Shown here: piece after piece, positions 1 through 10,270 of the stretch | Layout: every line of letters begins with the position of its first letter | How positions within the stretch are numbered: the first letter of the stretch is position 1 | NCBI GenBank assembly: GCA_000376725.2 | Contig: KZ308480.1 | Coordinates: forward strand, 597,545-661,544 | Direction: 5' to 3' | DNA length: 64,000 nt | Source of the DNA: Ladona fulva | Taxonomy: Eukaryota; Arthropoda; Insecta; Odonata; Libellulidae | The notes under the pieces: model-generated | What the model saw: the letters and a program-made list of their open reading frames with translations, nothing else | Told to the model about the DNA's origin: nothing | Databases searched by the model: none | Program-made: the position numbers and the translations under genes

Positions 1-1913
1 GTAATTACTCTTTATAATATGTATTATAGCACAATATTCTTCTTATTGTTTGTTATCGATTATAATACGATTTCCTACCACTATAAAAATCAATCGCAAA
101 CGGAAAATTTCTGCGAAAGAGCAAGGATATATTTGATTTCTCTGAGGAATGGTTTATCTCTAATATGTGCATATGTGCATATGTGGCTCGCGAGCAAGGG
201 CTGGGGTTTTCTACCTCATGTGAACCCAACCAAGCTGTATCCCGTCGTGATCTCACAGTTTACGGTACGACTAAGTATGCTGAAGTAATTTACATTATTT
301 GTATAATTTGAAAGATCGGGGATTGAAATAAACTGCACCAGTATCTTTACCAGTGGTGTCATTCCGTGTAACTAAGACAGGCCCAATTCTAAGACGAATT
401 CTTTCTTACCTTTTTCTTTGAAAATGTTATCCAATTTTAAGGAATTAATTAATTAATTAAAAGGAAAAATGTATCAATATTGACGAAGAATCACTGATAG
501 CAATAAAACTTATATACTTGTGTATTTAGATTACTAACTTACTATAAATTTATATGCAGAAAATAATGAAAAATAAGGAACGCAAACATATAAAGATGAG
601 TTTACAATTTTTTACTAGGATACAAAATTATAGATATATCAGCCAAATAACCAAATATTAGTTCTTAACGGAGGCTGTCACTAGATCAGTTCATTAAATT
701 AAATTAACATAATAAATATTCCTCATGTATTATCGTAAATGCGTGAATTTTGCAACCCAGTATAAGTCGAGTATTTTGGTTTCGTTGGTAAGAGGAACTC
801 ACTTTTCTGTGGAAGCATAAAAGACAAAAACATCCTCTAAGACTGGTGTTAATAGGATATTGATATCATCGGTTTCTACCATCCCCCAGTGTAAATGATA
901 TCATCAAAGGGTCTTGATTTCACTGTATTTATCCCGCATGCTATTGATTAACAGTAAAGAAAAGCCTGCGAACCAAGCGATAGCCGTATTGATGGTAATT
1001 GAAGGGACCCGTAAAGGGCAGGCCGATAAGTGTTGCTGGTGATATAACAGGGGCGGATAAGTGGAAAGGAGAAAAAACACAATCTCTATGGGGAATCAAA
1101 GGGACTGAATTCGTAAAGCCCAGAAAGGATTCCTCGATGTCGGAGAAAGGAGAAGAGAAATGAACCTCTGGGGAACTTCCGTCGTCGGCGATGACGTCAC
1201 GTCCAATATTAATGCCCATCGGCGTTTCTGTGACGCTCCATTCTTTTATCTTCCATTCTTTGTCAGTTTTTACCACGACCGCCCCCTGGCGGGGAGGGGC
1301 AGCACCGAACGGGATGAGAGGGTGAAATTCGCGCCATAAAAGGGAAAATATACAAGTTTCCGGGACGGATTAATCGAAATGTCCGAATCCTTTTCCTTTT
1401 TTATTTTCCTTACGAAGCCATATCTGCCTCAAACGCCATCTATCGAGGAGTTTTTCTTCCGCTATTCTATTGTTTCTGCTCCCCGAGGACTTTCGCCGTA
1501 TAAGAAGACGTGCGTGCTTTAATTACCTCGTTTGGTGTTGAAGGGGATGGAAAAAATGCGTCGCGCTATGAGTTATAAGAGGAAAATCCTATCCTTTCAT
1601 CGGCTCTACGTGACAATCTTCTCAGCGTTGACCTTTTGGGAAACGAGCGAGAAATGCGTTTATCTCCTCCGCCTAAGAAGGGGATTTCCTATTTAATTTT
1701 GCTGAGGATCCCGTGGGTTTTGGGGCGGGATGCTGTTGGCTTTTGCTAGAAACTTTGAAGGTCTGGAAGATTTACCAAAATGAAAGTCATCGAATTCGCG
1801 ATAATTCAAGAAAGCCGTGTTATCTTTGTGTTTCTCGAAACGTTTTGGCTCGTCCCCAGTATGAGATAATGTTTAGCAAAATGTATGTGCAATAAAGGGG
1901 ATTGTAAAAGTTA
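1..1913. other. Non-genic stretch with a GC-rich island
   Basis: No gene recognised. About 940-1330 is clearly GC-richer than its surroundings and contains a cAMP-response-element palindrome. A short reading frame at 19-288 (89 codons) has no recognisable domain and is probably chance. The rest is AT-rich unique-looking sequence. Confidence 0.6.
1192..1199. promoter_or_regulatory. CRE-like palindrome TGACGTCA
   Basis: A perfect 8-bp TGACGTCA palindrome, the binding consensus of CREB/ATF-type bZIP factors, sits in the GC-rich island. A half-like motif (cgtcacgtc) follows directly. With no adjacent gene it may be fortuitous. Confidence 0.25.
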
Positions 1914-2014
1914 AGTGATAAATCGATAAATAAATTGATAAATGAATTGATAAGTAAATTGATAAATAAATTGATAAATGAATTGATAAGTAAATTGATA
2001 AATAAATTGATGAA
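1914..2014 (+). repeat. Tandem repeat, 12-bp unit in a 36-bp higher-order period
   Basis: About eight copies of a 12-bp unit of the form attgataaataa/gaa. The variants recur in the same order, so 1931-1966 and 1967-2002 are identical 36-mers. This is a minisatellite with higher-order structure. It encodes nothing and is useful as a length-polymorphism marker. Confidence 0.9.
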
Positions 2015-2463
2015 TATGCTTGAATTTATGATCGGTAAATCTTAATATACTGCGTAAATGTATAGGTATTCACTATGTAAGCCCTTTGCTGGGAAACTGG
2101 CATGCTTACTTAGTAATCTTTGGGAAATTTAAATTGACAAAGTGAAGTCAAGTATATCTTTTCCTTACACCGAGGTAAATTTTTACCCGCACAGCTAATT
2201 CAGTAACGTATTGGATCAACATAAAGAGATATTTTCGTCACAAATACTGATTGTCCCACAAGCCCCAGCACACCGTCTAAATGTATCTAATATGGGTTCC
2301 AGTTGCCCAAAAATAATTCGTGAGCTCCATCAATTAAGTAATATTATTAAGTAAATATTTTTCGGCTTCGCGAGTATTCAGCCGAGATGTCTTTCGAGCA
2401 AATTTAATGCAGATCTTTAAAAATAAAATTATTATGGTTAAGCGTGAATTCGTGCACATTCAC

Positions 2464-2629
2464 ACACATCCTAAAAGAAATAACGGCTTGTAATTTCCAC
2501 AACAGATTTTTATTGGCTATTTTCGTCAACGAGTTGATATTTTAAGTTGTTGATGTCAACTCTTTGACGAAACTTGTCAATAAAAATCGGTAGTGGAAAT
2601 AACGAGGTGTTCTTTCTTTTAAGATGTGC
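2464..2629. repeat. Large inverted repeat (hairpin / MITE-like)
   Basis: Arms at about 2464-2540 and 2553-2629 are inverted copies of each other with moderate divergence: the left arm has acatcctaaaagaa and tttccac, the right arm has their complements gtggaaat and ttcttttaagatgt. A central spacer of about 12 nt separates them. Arms of about 75 nt could form one long hairpin. The structure fits a fold-back MITE or a terminal pair of a retroelement. No clear target duplication was found. Confidence 0.75.
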
Positions 2630-3378
2630 AGATCTTCTTACCTGATATAGCTCACAACGCCACACATCGCGTCATTGAAATTCTATAGAAATATAAATCC
2701 ATATTCCTTGATCCCCACTCATGTAAATTTAAGATTATCCTAATTTTTTTAAGTGTAGAAACGCTTCATTGAAAATGGATTCTCGGATTTTTAAAATCTG
2801 TTTGCAGCGATTCCATAAGTAAGTGTTTAATGTATGTAGTAAGAGATCACCATTCCCAGGTAAAGCATAAAATTCAATTTTGTAGTAGTTGAGAAATTGT
2901 AGGGATGGGGAATTTGTGGCGCGTAGGAGCTCGGAAATTCGAAAGACAAGTTGGAAGAGAACTTGGGAAAAGTTGAGTAACTTGGGAAATGAAGTGACGA
3001 CACTTGTGCACAGTGGACCGAACTTCGCCTACTCTTTCTTTCCGCATTAGCATTCTTCTCGGAAGAAAATGTGATCGGATTTAAAGCTCAAGATCCGAGT
3101 TCGATTGTGCAACATGAAATATTGGTTCGAGGTAAAGCCCTTTACCGTGTGAAATGCACAGCCCTAGAGGTTACTTCTCTTCGCTCAATTTTTCATTTTA
3201 AACTTTATCGCATATCTGTGGAACATCCTCTACAAAAGTTAGCTCTCGAAAATCACTGAGTATCTTTTTCCATAAATCCTTTATGCTCATACTTAAGGTG
3301 ATTGGACGATACCTGGTGGAACGCCATGGCTAAGTTAAAAGATCAGGACTTCGTATTTTCCACTACTATTTTTTTAAT
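2630..3378. other. Non-genic stretch
   Basis: Unique-looking AT-rich sequence. A 62-codon frame at 3071-3259 has no recognisable feature. No RNA gene or repeat was recognised before the Penelope-like motif that follows. Confidence 0.55.
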
Positions 3379-3462
3379 GCGACCGGTTTCGGCCATGCAG
3401 CCATCATCAGGTCTGACGATGGTTGTATCACTACCTGATGATGACTGTTTCGGCCGAAACAA
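3379..3462. mobile_element. Penelope-like inverted repeat with hammerhead-type core motifs
   Basis: Two inverted arms (3379-3413 and 3433-3462) each carry the pair CTGATGA and GAAAC that form the conserved core of hammerhead ribozymes: minus strand 3404-3410 with 3386-3390, and plus strand 3435-3441 with 3456-3460. On the minus strand a GGC/GCC stem II separates the core boxes, and ACCGGTC follows, giving a very short stem III and a GTC cleavage triplet. Stem I pairing is weak. Known biology: Penelope-like retroelements carry such minimal hammerheads near their ends. The 15.6-kb hairpin shares CTGATGA and a downstream tacgaagt. Family assignment is inference. Confidence 0.5.
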
Positions 3463-3785
3463 AATTTAAAAGGGATGGCCAAAAAGAAGTGCACGAAAGA
3501 TAACTAGTTTTCTAAAGTGAGTGACTGTTTAAAAGCATGAGATTGTACTTAGGAAAAATTAACCACAGCAAGGTTATTGAAAGGATGTGAAAAGAAACTA
3601 CGATTTCAAACTTTTTTCCTGTTGCATTATTATGTTAGACATAAAGAAAGATAAGAGTAAAGTTTTCTCGGAATTTCAATGCTTCGAGAATGGAAAATGC
3701 ATTGTTTGACTCTGAAACGCAATCAGACTTTGAGAGAATGCTTAAATAATCACGTTAGCTAACGTCTATTCAGAATAAAAAGTTC

Positions 3786-3857
3786 AGGGGGCACCCGGGT
3801 TAGAACCGAGGACCTTCCGCTTTGTAGTCGGATGCTCTACCACTGAGCTATACCCCC
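3786..3857 (-). tRNA. tRNA-Cys-like gene, anticodon ACA
   Basis: A 72-nt cloverleaf reads on the minus strand. The acceptor is GGGGGTA/TGCCCCC with a T discriminator, the D arm is GCTC/GAGC, the anticodon stem is TCCGA/GCGGA with one mismatch at its last pair, the loop is CTACAAA, and the T loop is TTCTAAC. T33 is present, so the anticodon reads ACA, which would decode the Cys codon UGU. The body resembles animal tRNA-Cys (normally GCA). A T5 run lies just downstream as a Pol III terminator. The copy at 36,887 is identical outside the anticodon region. A34 in a Cys tRNA is unusual, so this may be a variant gene or a relic that still has promoter boxes. Confidence 0.7.
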
Positions 3858-4038
3858 GGCGTTTGTCCAGTTCTTATATTAGGAAAACAAAGCCAATTCT
3901 TACACATATATTATTTTCCAAAAACAAACTCCCTCGCTTCATCGAGCGAACAAAAATAAATTGAGTAAAAACCTCATTTCACTACTACGGTCAATTTACT
4001 CTTAAAGTATCGTCGAAGATGAGTAATAAAAACGTTTT

Positions 4039-4107
4039 CTCCAGCGTAGTATCAAACTCCGGACGTCTGCCTGACAAGCAGGTTCACTGAAATATTACTA
4101 CGGAGGA
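4039..4107 (-). pseudogene. tRNA-Asp-like relic (anticodon GTC)
   Basis: On the minus strand TCCTCCGTAGTA is followed by an anticodon arm CCTGC-TTGTCAG-GCAGA with GTC in the anticodon position, then a decayed T arm (GGAGTTTGATACTAC) and CTGGAG. The start and anticodon arm resemble eukaryotic tRNA-Asp, but the T stem no longer pairs well and the D arm is altered. A T5 run follows about a dozen bases downstream. It is best read as a tRNA-Asp pseudogene or a SINE head derived from one. Confidence 0.45.
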
Positions 4108-4733
4108 CTGTATATAAACAATAAGCATACCAAATTATGATTGGACAAATCAATTCTTAATTTTCAATTTCATTTCATTTGTTATCTGCTTCGTCCACGA
4201 ATTAACATCTTCAGGTAATGGGACATATAGGTAGGATTTAAAGAATGTGCGATTGGGTTGAGAAAGGGATAAAAGAAGGCGAGTAAGGACATCCAATTAC
4301 ATTTAAATGTTCTTAGTACTAAGTGGAGTACTTAGTACACTAAGCACTCCAAAACTGAACGTTTTGACCTCAATTATTCATTATGCATTGTTTTGAAAAA
4401 GGCGTTCTTACGTTAAATCTTGCATAAATCTAATTTCATTTATTTTTCAGTTTATCCTATTACCCTGTGGTAAAACGACATCCAAAAGTAGCATTTATTT
4501 TCATTTGAGGAGTTTTTTTTATTAGGAGTAATGTTTTTGGGTACCCTGCCTTTCATTCTCCTCAAGTTATCAAAGGATAAAAATTTGTGAAATATTTCTT
4601 CGATCGATTATTGATGTTCTGTAATAAAATCAATCCCAAGAATGTACTCTTCCTTTACATTATAAAAATTCGAACGCAGATTGATCTAAAAAATATATGG
4701 CTTAAACCCAACAACGGTAAATAGAATTTTCTT
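4108..4733. other. Non-genic stretch
   Basis: AT-rich sequence without a recognisable gene. Around 4316-4345 short inverted words (ttagtactaagtgg, cttagtacactaag) could form a small hairpin. Nothing else stands out. Confidence 0.5.
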
Positions 4734-4776
4734 AGAGAAACGAGCGTGAAAAAAGTCTGACGGAGTGGATGGAATG
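4734..4776 (-). mobile_element. SINE family A, 3' tail fragment
   Basis: The minus strand reads CTCCGTCAGACTTTTTTCA then CGCTCGTTTCTCT, matching the part of family A that follows the tRNA-like head in the full copy at 62,266-62,366. Only the head-tail junction and tail remain. Confidence 0.6.
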
Positions 4777-5232
4777 GAGCACGTATTTCTCAATTGCCAG
4801 TCGATTCCTTTAGCCAATTATGCTATCGTTTAAGGCATTTAGGTGCCGTTCGGGTGACTTTGTAGGCTAGCATGGACGGATTTTTTTTTCATTTTCTTTT
4901 CTTATTGGAAATTTTCCTGAATACCTATAGGTGCAAAGTCACCCGAACTTTGGAGATGAAAATGCCGAAACAATATATATGAAGCAGGTTTCGTTGACAG
5001 ATGGACCGGGATGGGTAGGGAAAGAAAAATGAAAAAAAAAAATTTCTCTGAAGACGTTTCGTTGAATTCAATATCATCGATGCAGAAATAAATTTTAATT
5101 AGTAGTAAAAGTATTAGCATTTGTTTCTACATCGATGTGAAATCATATATTTGGAAGGATGCAAAATGTGTGATTCCGCCAATATTCACTAGTAAAATGG
5201 TTTAGGGACTTGCCACGATAAGGCGTGCACCT
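4777..5232. other. Non-genic stretch
   Basis: No gene recognised. Short frames here (for example 4902-5120 minus) have no domain and lie in low-complexity AT-rich DNA. Confidence 0.5.
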
Positions 5233-5264
5233 AGGAAAATTCCAAAGGAAAAACGGACGTAAAA
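5233..5264 (-). mobile_element. SINE family A tail in inverted orientation
   Basis: The minus strand reads catacttttttacgtccg then tttttcctttggaa, the same tail as the SINE at 5322-5430 but in the opposite orientation. The two tails (here and 5398-5430) therefore form a fold-back with the tRNA-like head between them. Confidence 0.6.
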
Positions 5265-5321
5265 AAGTATGTGCCTTCCCTACAAAGTTCCTACAATTCC
5301 TACAATGTCTCCTAAACAGGT

Positions 5322-5430
5322 ATGTGGGATAACTCAATGGGTAGAGCAACCAACCGGGAATTGTGAGACGTGGGTTCGAGTCCCGATCTCGTCACACATT
5401 TTTTACGTTTCTCCTTGGAAATTCGCCAGT
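5322..5430 (+). mobile_element. SINE family A, tRNA-derived, near full length
   Basis: The tRNA-like head has an A-box region aactcaatgggtagagc (5331-5347) and a B box ggttcgagtcc (5373-5383), the split internal Pol III promoter. The ends TGTG and CACA could close an acceptor-like stem. It continues through a T6 run into acgtttctccttggaaatt, the family-A tail. The same head and tail recur at 10,171 and 62,266. No protein is encoded; movement would depend on a LINE. Confidence 0.75.
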
Positions 5431-6526
5431 ATTAGCATTAGTACGCATAATAAATAAGCATTCTTGGAAAGAATTTAGTAATAGCATTTAAGATAAAATA
5501 TGTGCCTAAATGAGTCCCATAAACACAGCAAATGGGGTATGAAAGTAATAATATTAGCTTTCTATTCATAAAATCAGTGACTTCTCACTGCGCAATCCGT
5601 TGACCTTCGAATCTAAATACACACACCTCCCGTCTTTTTTGTGATGAACCTTCGTCCTTCACTGTAACGAAGGGAGCTCATCCAGGGAAATTTTAACCAG
5701 ATTAAGTTCATTTTTCTCCCTCCGATTTCCTTTCTTTCCCTTATTTCCTCCTGGATAATCCCTCTTCCTTTTCCCACGCCAATCCCTCTTTCTCCCTCTA
5801 GAGGACCACCTTAATTATTTCGTTTCGAGCCGAATACTTCACCCTGTCATGGCATCCATCCAATCTCTACCTTTTTTTATTGCATTTCCCTCGCCACGCC
5901 CCCTTCATCTGGTGACATCTCCGAAGCGGCTTTCCCCTGGCGACGAAGACAAATAAAACATCTGACGACGAGCAAAATAAGGCAAACTCTCATCGCACTG
6001 ACGTGCACTCGTTTAGCCGCAGAAATTCCAATGTGTTTTCGTTCCAACCACGTCGACTGTTATTTAATGCAGTTACGCACGGAGAGAAAGGATAGCTACC
6101 CGGCAGCAAAACCTAGTCATTTCGAAATTCAGGGGGCAAAAAAATTCCCTTTCGAAAGATTGGGGCTCTAGTTACAAGAACTACTTGAAATGTAGTAACA
6201 ATGAATACCAGTGTTCGAATTCCGCTATCAGATAAGAAATAAGAGGAACTGCGCTACTCTAGTATGATACAGGGATATTGTCTTAGCTTTTTTACAAAAC
6301 ATTTTCTTGCCAAACATATTGCGAGCAGACGAGTAGCATGTGTGAATTTACATTAATTTACTATAAACTATGATTCGCGTGTCTTTATGAAATCCTCACC
6401 ACAGTATCTAAAAGTACGCAAAACTCCATAATGGTATTGTAGGTTATAATTGCATATGATTCTCGATCAAACTTGATGGTGATCCAGGGAGCATTGAAGG
6501 CCCAGAGCTATGTCGGGGAAGTCCTG
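5431..6526. other. Non-genic stretch, pyrimidine-rich in part
   Basis: About 5630-5830 is markedly pyrimidine-rich on the plus strand (many ttcc/cctc words), followed by a GC-richer patch near 5890-6060. No exon, RNA gene or repeat recognised. Confidence 0.5.
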
Positions 6527-6580
6527 GAACCAGGGTCGTACCCAGAATTTGTCCATTGGGGGGTTTAGAACGATGGAGTA
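6527..6580 (+). repeat. CAGGG(GC)GTAGCCAG-type dispersed repeat
   Basis: The sequence accagggtcgtacccag, tttgtccattgg and ggggtttag parallels 34,799-34,845 (accaggggcatagccagg, aagtccatgg, gggagttta). The two copies share a mosaic of conserved words and define one dispersed repeat. The class is unknown. Confidence 0.5.
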
Positions 6581-6612
6581 AAGAATACATTGCCCACAAT
6601 CCAGGAACAAGG

Positions 6613-6684
6613 TGTGTTGGCCGGGAATCGAACCCTGATCAACTGCTTGGAAGGCAACTATGCTGACCATTACACCACTGACGC
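6613..6684 (-). pseudogene. tRNA-Gly(TCC) pseudogene
   Basis: A 72-nt minus-strand sequence nearly identical to the intact tRNA-Gly genes at 50,955 and 51,905, with the same TTGCCTTCCAAGCAG anticodon arm. The acceptor 3' strand CCGACGC has become CCAACAC and the 5' strand GCGTCGG has become GCGTCAG, breaking three acceptor pairs. One T-stem pair is also lost (CAGGG against CCCGG). No T-run terminator follows. The acceptor changes are all CpG to CpA, as expected of an unselected copy. Confidence 0.8.
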
Positions 6685-7936
6685 TCTACATATGATCGTG
6701 TCATCTTGTTTATCTTTTGTTATTAATGCAGAATCAAAGCATCTTATTTAAATCTTTATCCTCGTATCATTTATTTAAACTTTCGGAGAAAACGACAGTT
6801 CAGCGATCATTATCTTTGCGTATGTTTCTCTTGATTTGAGATAAAATTCGAATGCACAAAATTGCACAAAATCTTTCGAAAATCATCTTTATGGAATTAA
6901 AAAAAATATACTCCAAAAATTCTCCCTTTCTGCTCCGCTTTAGAAACGGATATTTTCTACTTGCTGGAATATGATCAGTCAGCAAACGAATCAACTCATG
7001 AGCCTGAAACATATTTATTAATATACAATCGTTACGAATTGTGGAATAACGAACCAATCCTGCCTTAGGAAAGACGATAAAAATAGCTTTGAGAGTTTTT
7101 ATGGAACGTACATAAAAAAAGTTTGTTAGCGACGCAAGCAATTATCCCGTCAAATCAGCGTAAATTTGCTCTACTTGGAAACTGCATTGATTAGGGCGTT
7201 GGCGACCTTTTCTTCTAATCTCTCGAAGCTATAATCTTCCCTGCGCAAAAGCGCAATTTGACCTGAAATCGTCCATCTGAAATGAACTCCCATTTCGCTG
7301 AGCTCACAATTAACTCGCGAGATCATATTTTCTTTTAATTTTTAATAAATTCATTTTAATTCCGAGCGCTGAAAACCCAAATATAGATTGAGTTATTACC
7401 GAGTTATTCTCACGCTCCAGTTCTCAATTGTGGCGTAGATTTTGACGGAAATATAACTCTGAGAATTGGCAGATGTAGCTTTTATTCAACACGAGCGGAG
7501 TTGCTAACCCTGACGGAAACAGAGAATAGCACGTTCAGGGATTAAAATTGAAATTGAAACAAAACCTTTGGTTGTTTCTGGGATAGGGCGGCATTAGTTA
7601 TAAGAAGGGTTGATTGTACGCTCACAATCAGATTTGACGGGTCGAGGGGTGGTCAGTGAGCGTAGCAATATAGAGGATTACTAAAACGCACTATGAACTA
7701 GATGACGTACACAATAGCAAATTCATCAAAGTACGATGCAGTAGGGTGGGTTTGTTCAGTTGCCGCTCCACATTATCCTAGTGATAACACCGTTATTAAT
7801 TGGCACACATATTTTGGAGTGGTATAATTACAATTGTGGTACCCGAACGCGTTACCCAAACCGAGAGACGATTCGCCCATAACCTTTCTCCTATGGGAAT
7901 TTCCAAAGGGATTAAAGTCTTGTCATCTAAGGAGTG
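6685..7936. other. Non-genic stretch
   Basis: No gene recognised. A 113-codon minus frame at 6800-7141 lacks any known motif. Near 7840-7875 the words cccgaacgcgttacccaa resemble part of the family-C SINE head seen at 7937-8055 and may be a fragment of it. Confidence 0.5.
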
Positions 7937-8055
7937 GTAGTAGTAGTATTGTTAAATGTGCTTCGACATCTTAGGTAATTTCGCACGTAGTATCGAACCC
8001 AGGACCGCTTTCATTGAAGTCGAACGCGTTGCCCACTTGGCTATCCGGGAGCCCT
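7937..8055 (-). mobile_element. SINE family C, tRNA-like head with (TAC)n tail
   Basis: On the minus strand a tRNA-like head (gggctcccggatagcca, tgggcaacgcgttcgac) includes a B box ctgggttcgat. It is followed by cctaagatgtcgaagcac and a trinucleotide tail ending tactactactac. The same tail (ttaagatgtcgaggcac plus TAC repeats) occurs at 40,050-40,109, where a target duplication proves retroposition. The head looks like a type-II (Ser/Leu-like) tRNA, but this is uncertain. Confidence 0.65.
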
Positions 8056-9900
8056 TTCATCTGTTCATCATTGATATTAACTGGAAACATGACTGACAAC
8101 CAAGGTATGTCAAAATAGGTCTCGAGCAGACATTGTTTACAAACAGTACAGGGAAATAAATTATATTAATTTACATCAAAAGGAACATTACTTGCGTTTC
8201 TTATGGAAAGCTCTCTAAAAGACCCGGCTTCGAACCTAGGACATATAAGAAGACGATGAGCAGTTCATCATCTGATTTAAAAATTGAATATCCCAAAATT
8301 TCTGGTTTTCTCTAAAGAGTATATCAAAAGAATACAAAAAATCGTTGCTAAATAGCATTTGAAGGAACACCCACTGTTTACCACTACTTTTGGATGAACC
8401 GACTCTAAGGATACCAATCCTTGAATGGTGTCTTCGGAGTAAAGTAACTGAGTAAAAAGTTCTTTGGGTGAACTGTCTTGCGGCGAACTGTGAATTTGGT
8501 GAAAAATCTTCGGGCGAGACATTCTTTGAATCTAACGCTTTGGGTATAACGCCCTGGTATCACAAATTTCATATTTCGTTTTTTATACTGACCGATATTT
8601 TGTTTCTATTCATTTTCTCTATTGATGTGCTTGACGAAAACTAGCGTTTAAATCTCATCTTATGAATGCACTGAAAGGAATATTTTTCGAGTATGTTATT
8701 CATTATTTCAAATTATTTTTCATTATTTTATACTAGGGTAAATATTATTAAATGAAATGTATTTTAATTATAATTATCTTGACTGACGTGGAACGTTTAC
8801 GAAAATGAGGTTATTGGTATTTATTTTAAGGGTTGTGATAGAGTAACACTTGAAGCCTACTCCCCCCTTTCCCAGACGTAACTACCTCCCCTCTATCCTT
8901 CACACTATAACCCTCACAGATACCTTCCGATATCTTTAGCTTCTACCTCGTAACATTTCCTTACTTTATTAAATTTCTCCCTCTACCTCTTCCTCCTACG
9001 TACCCAATCCTCTAAGCAACACTAGAGCTCGTGTCTCTCTACCATCGATCTTTTAATAGATACTGCCAATTAATGCCAAATGAATTTCTGTGAATTGAGT
9101 AAGTAAAATCTTGTTTCAACCTTTCATTTAAAGGTAAAAATTTTAGTTATGTTTTAAAGTGACGATGCAAACAATTCCAGTAAATGAAGTAATTCAAACA
9201 CCATCGAAAAGTGCAATGGCGAAATTTTTCAATTAAATGCGCTTAAATCCGCCCTTTTCACCACTTTCTACTAGTTTTCACTCCCAAACCCTCTCCTAAT
9301 GAATCATACTGTCGCATTTAAATACCAGAATGATATAATCTGCACATGCTGTTAGAATGTTTTTAAAATTGTACGATCCCGTTTTTCGCCAGAAAGGTCA
9401 AACAAGTGAGTGCTTTTCTTTCAGATAGAACTCACATGTCCCATACACACGACGCGTAACCACGGATGCGCTACTATTGCAGCTCTCTTTGCTCCGGGAC
9501 GAGTCGCTCGAGTGGTTGGCATGCACCCCGATGGAAACAAAATACAAACGTGGAGCGGGCGTGTATGCGGATTTTCACACCGTGCAAAGATCGATTCGCA
9601 GCTTCTTTTAATTCCCTCCCGATCTCCGATTCGTTAAACACGTCTGATTCTGAACAAGTTCGTGGAAAAGTAGGCCGAATGTTTGTAGGTGGGGTCGATT
9701 TGAGAGATTCCCAATTAAGCCTGCGGCAGGAGAAGAATAGAGGATGTGAGATTAGTTTGGCGACATCATTGAGATGGCTTATGTCGCTTATCTTGCTTAT
9801 TGCAGATTTATTTTATTTTTCTTTGCAATTTTGCAATTTCAAGTAAACACGTTGGCATATGTCATCGCTGTCAAACTACCGCATATTCGGAAGGAGAACT
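8056..9900. other. Non-genic stretch; weak exon-like patch near 9423-9640
   Basis: Mostly AT-rich with no gene. At 8221-8245 gacccggcttcgaaccta looks like an isolated tRNA T-arm on the minus strand. At about 9415-9423 a pyrimidine tract ending ttctttcag precedes a GC-richer open stretch to about 9640 that translates without a known domain. It is exon-like only by splice-acceptor appearance. 8860-9010 is pyrimidine-rich. Confidence 0.4.
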
Positions 9901-9970
9901 AATGGAACCGGGACTCGAACCTGAATCTTCCTCTTACCAGATATTTAGCTTAAAATTGCTCAGAGCTTGG
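9901..9970 (-). mobile_element. Degenerate tRNA-derived SINE head
   Basis: The minus strand carries caggttcgagtcccggttcc, matching the B box and the cccggttccg words of SINE family A (62,266-62,366). The A-box side is decayed and the tail is not evident. Confidence 0.5.
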
Positions 9971-10170
9971 CTTGGTAAGCATTGGTACGGGAGCCAATGT
10001 TTATTGTTTAAATATTTTAATTTTTGTCATAACACTTTATGTTCGGTCACTTTTATATGATTTTCGTTATCATTCACTAATCCCACATTAAAATATTCTT
10101 AATTATATATTAAGGTATTCTCAAAAATGTTGCGTCAGAGATTTATCCGATCTGGGCACACTCTTACAAA

Positions 10171-10270
10171 AAAGTGCCCAACCCAGGTTTAAGGCACCCG
10201 CTCGGAAAGCGAAAGACCCGGGTTCGAGTCCAGGACACTTTTCATATGCATGTTTCTCCTTGGTATCGTT
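10171..10270 (+). mobile_element. SINE family A tail with a different tRNA-like head
   Basis: AAGTGCC at 10,172 and GGACACTT near 10,233 can pair as an acceptor-like stem. Between them are cccgctcggaaagcgaaag and the B box gggttcgagtcc. After the T4 run comes catgtttctccttgg, the family-A tail. The head differs from the 5322 and 62,266 copies, so the tail has been joined to more than one tRNA-like head. A decayed relative of this head (ccgctcggaatacgcgaaag) lies near 42,525-42,565. Confidence 0.65.

Noticed and set aside
1430..1450. CTCF-like site (cgccatctat), also near 31,617
   Set aside because: The motif is short and also occurs in dispersed repeats; no supporting context.
1914..2014. 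CRISPR-like array
   Set aside because: The repeats are contiguous without spacers; it is a minisatellite in eukaryotic DNA.
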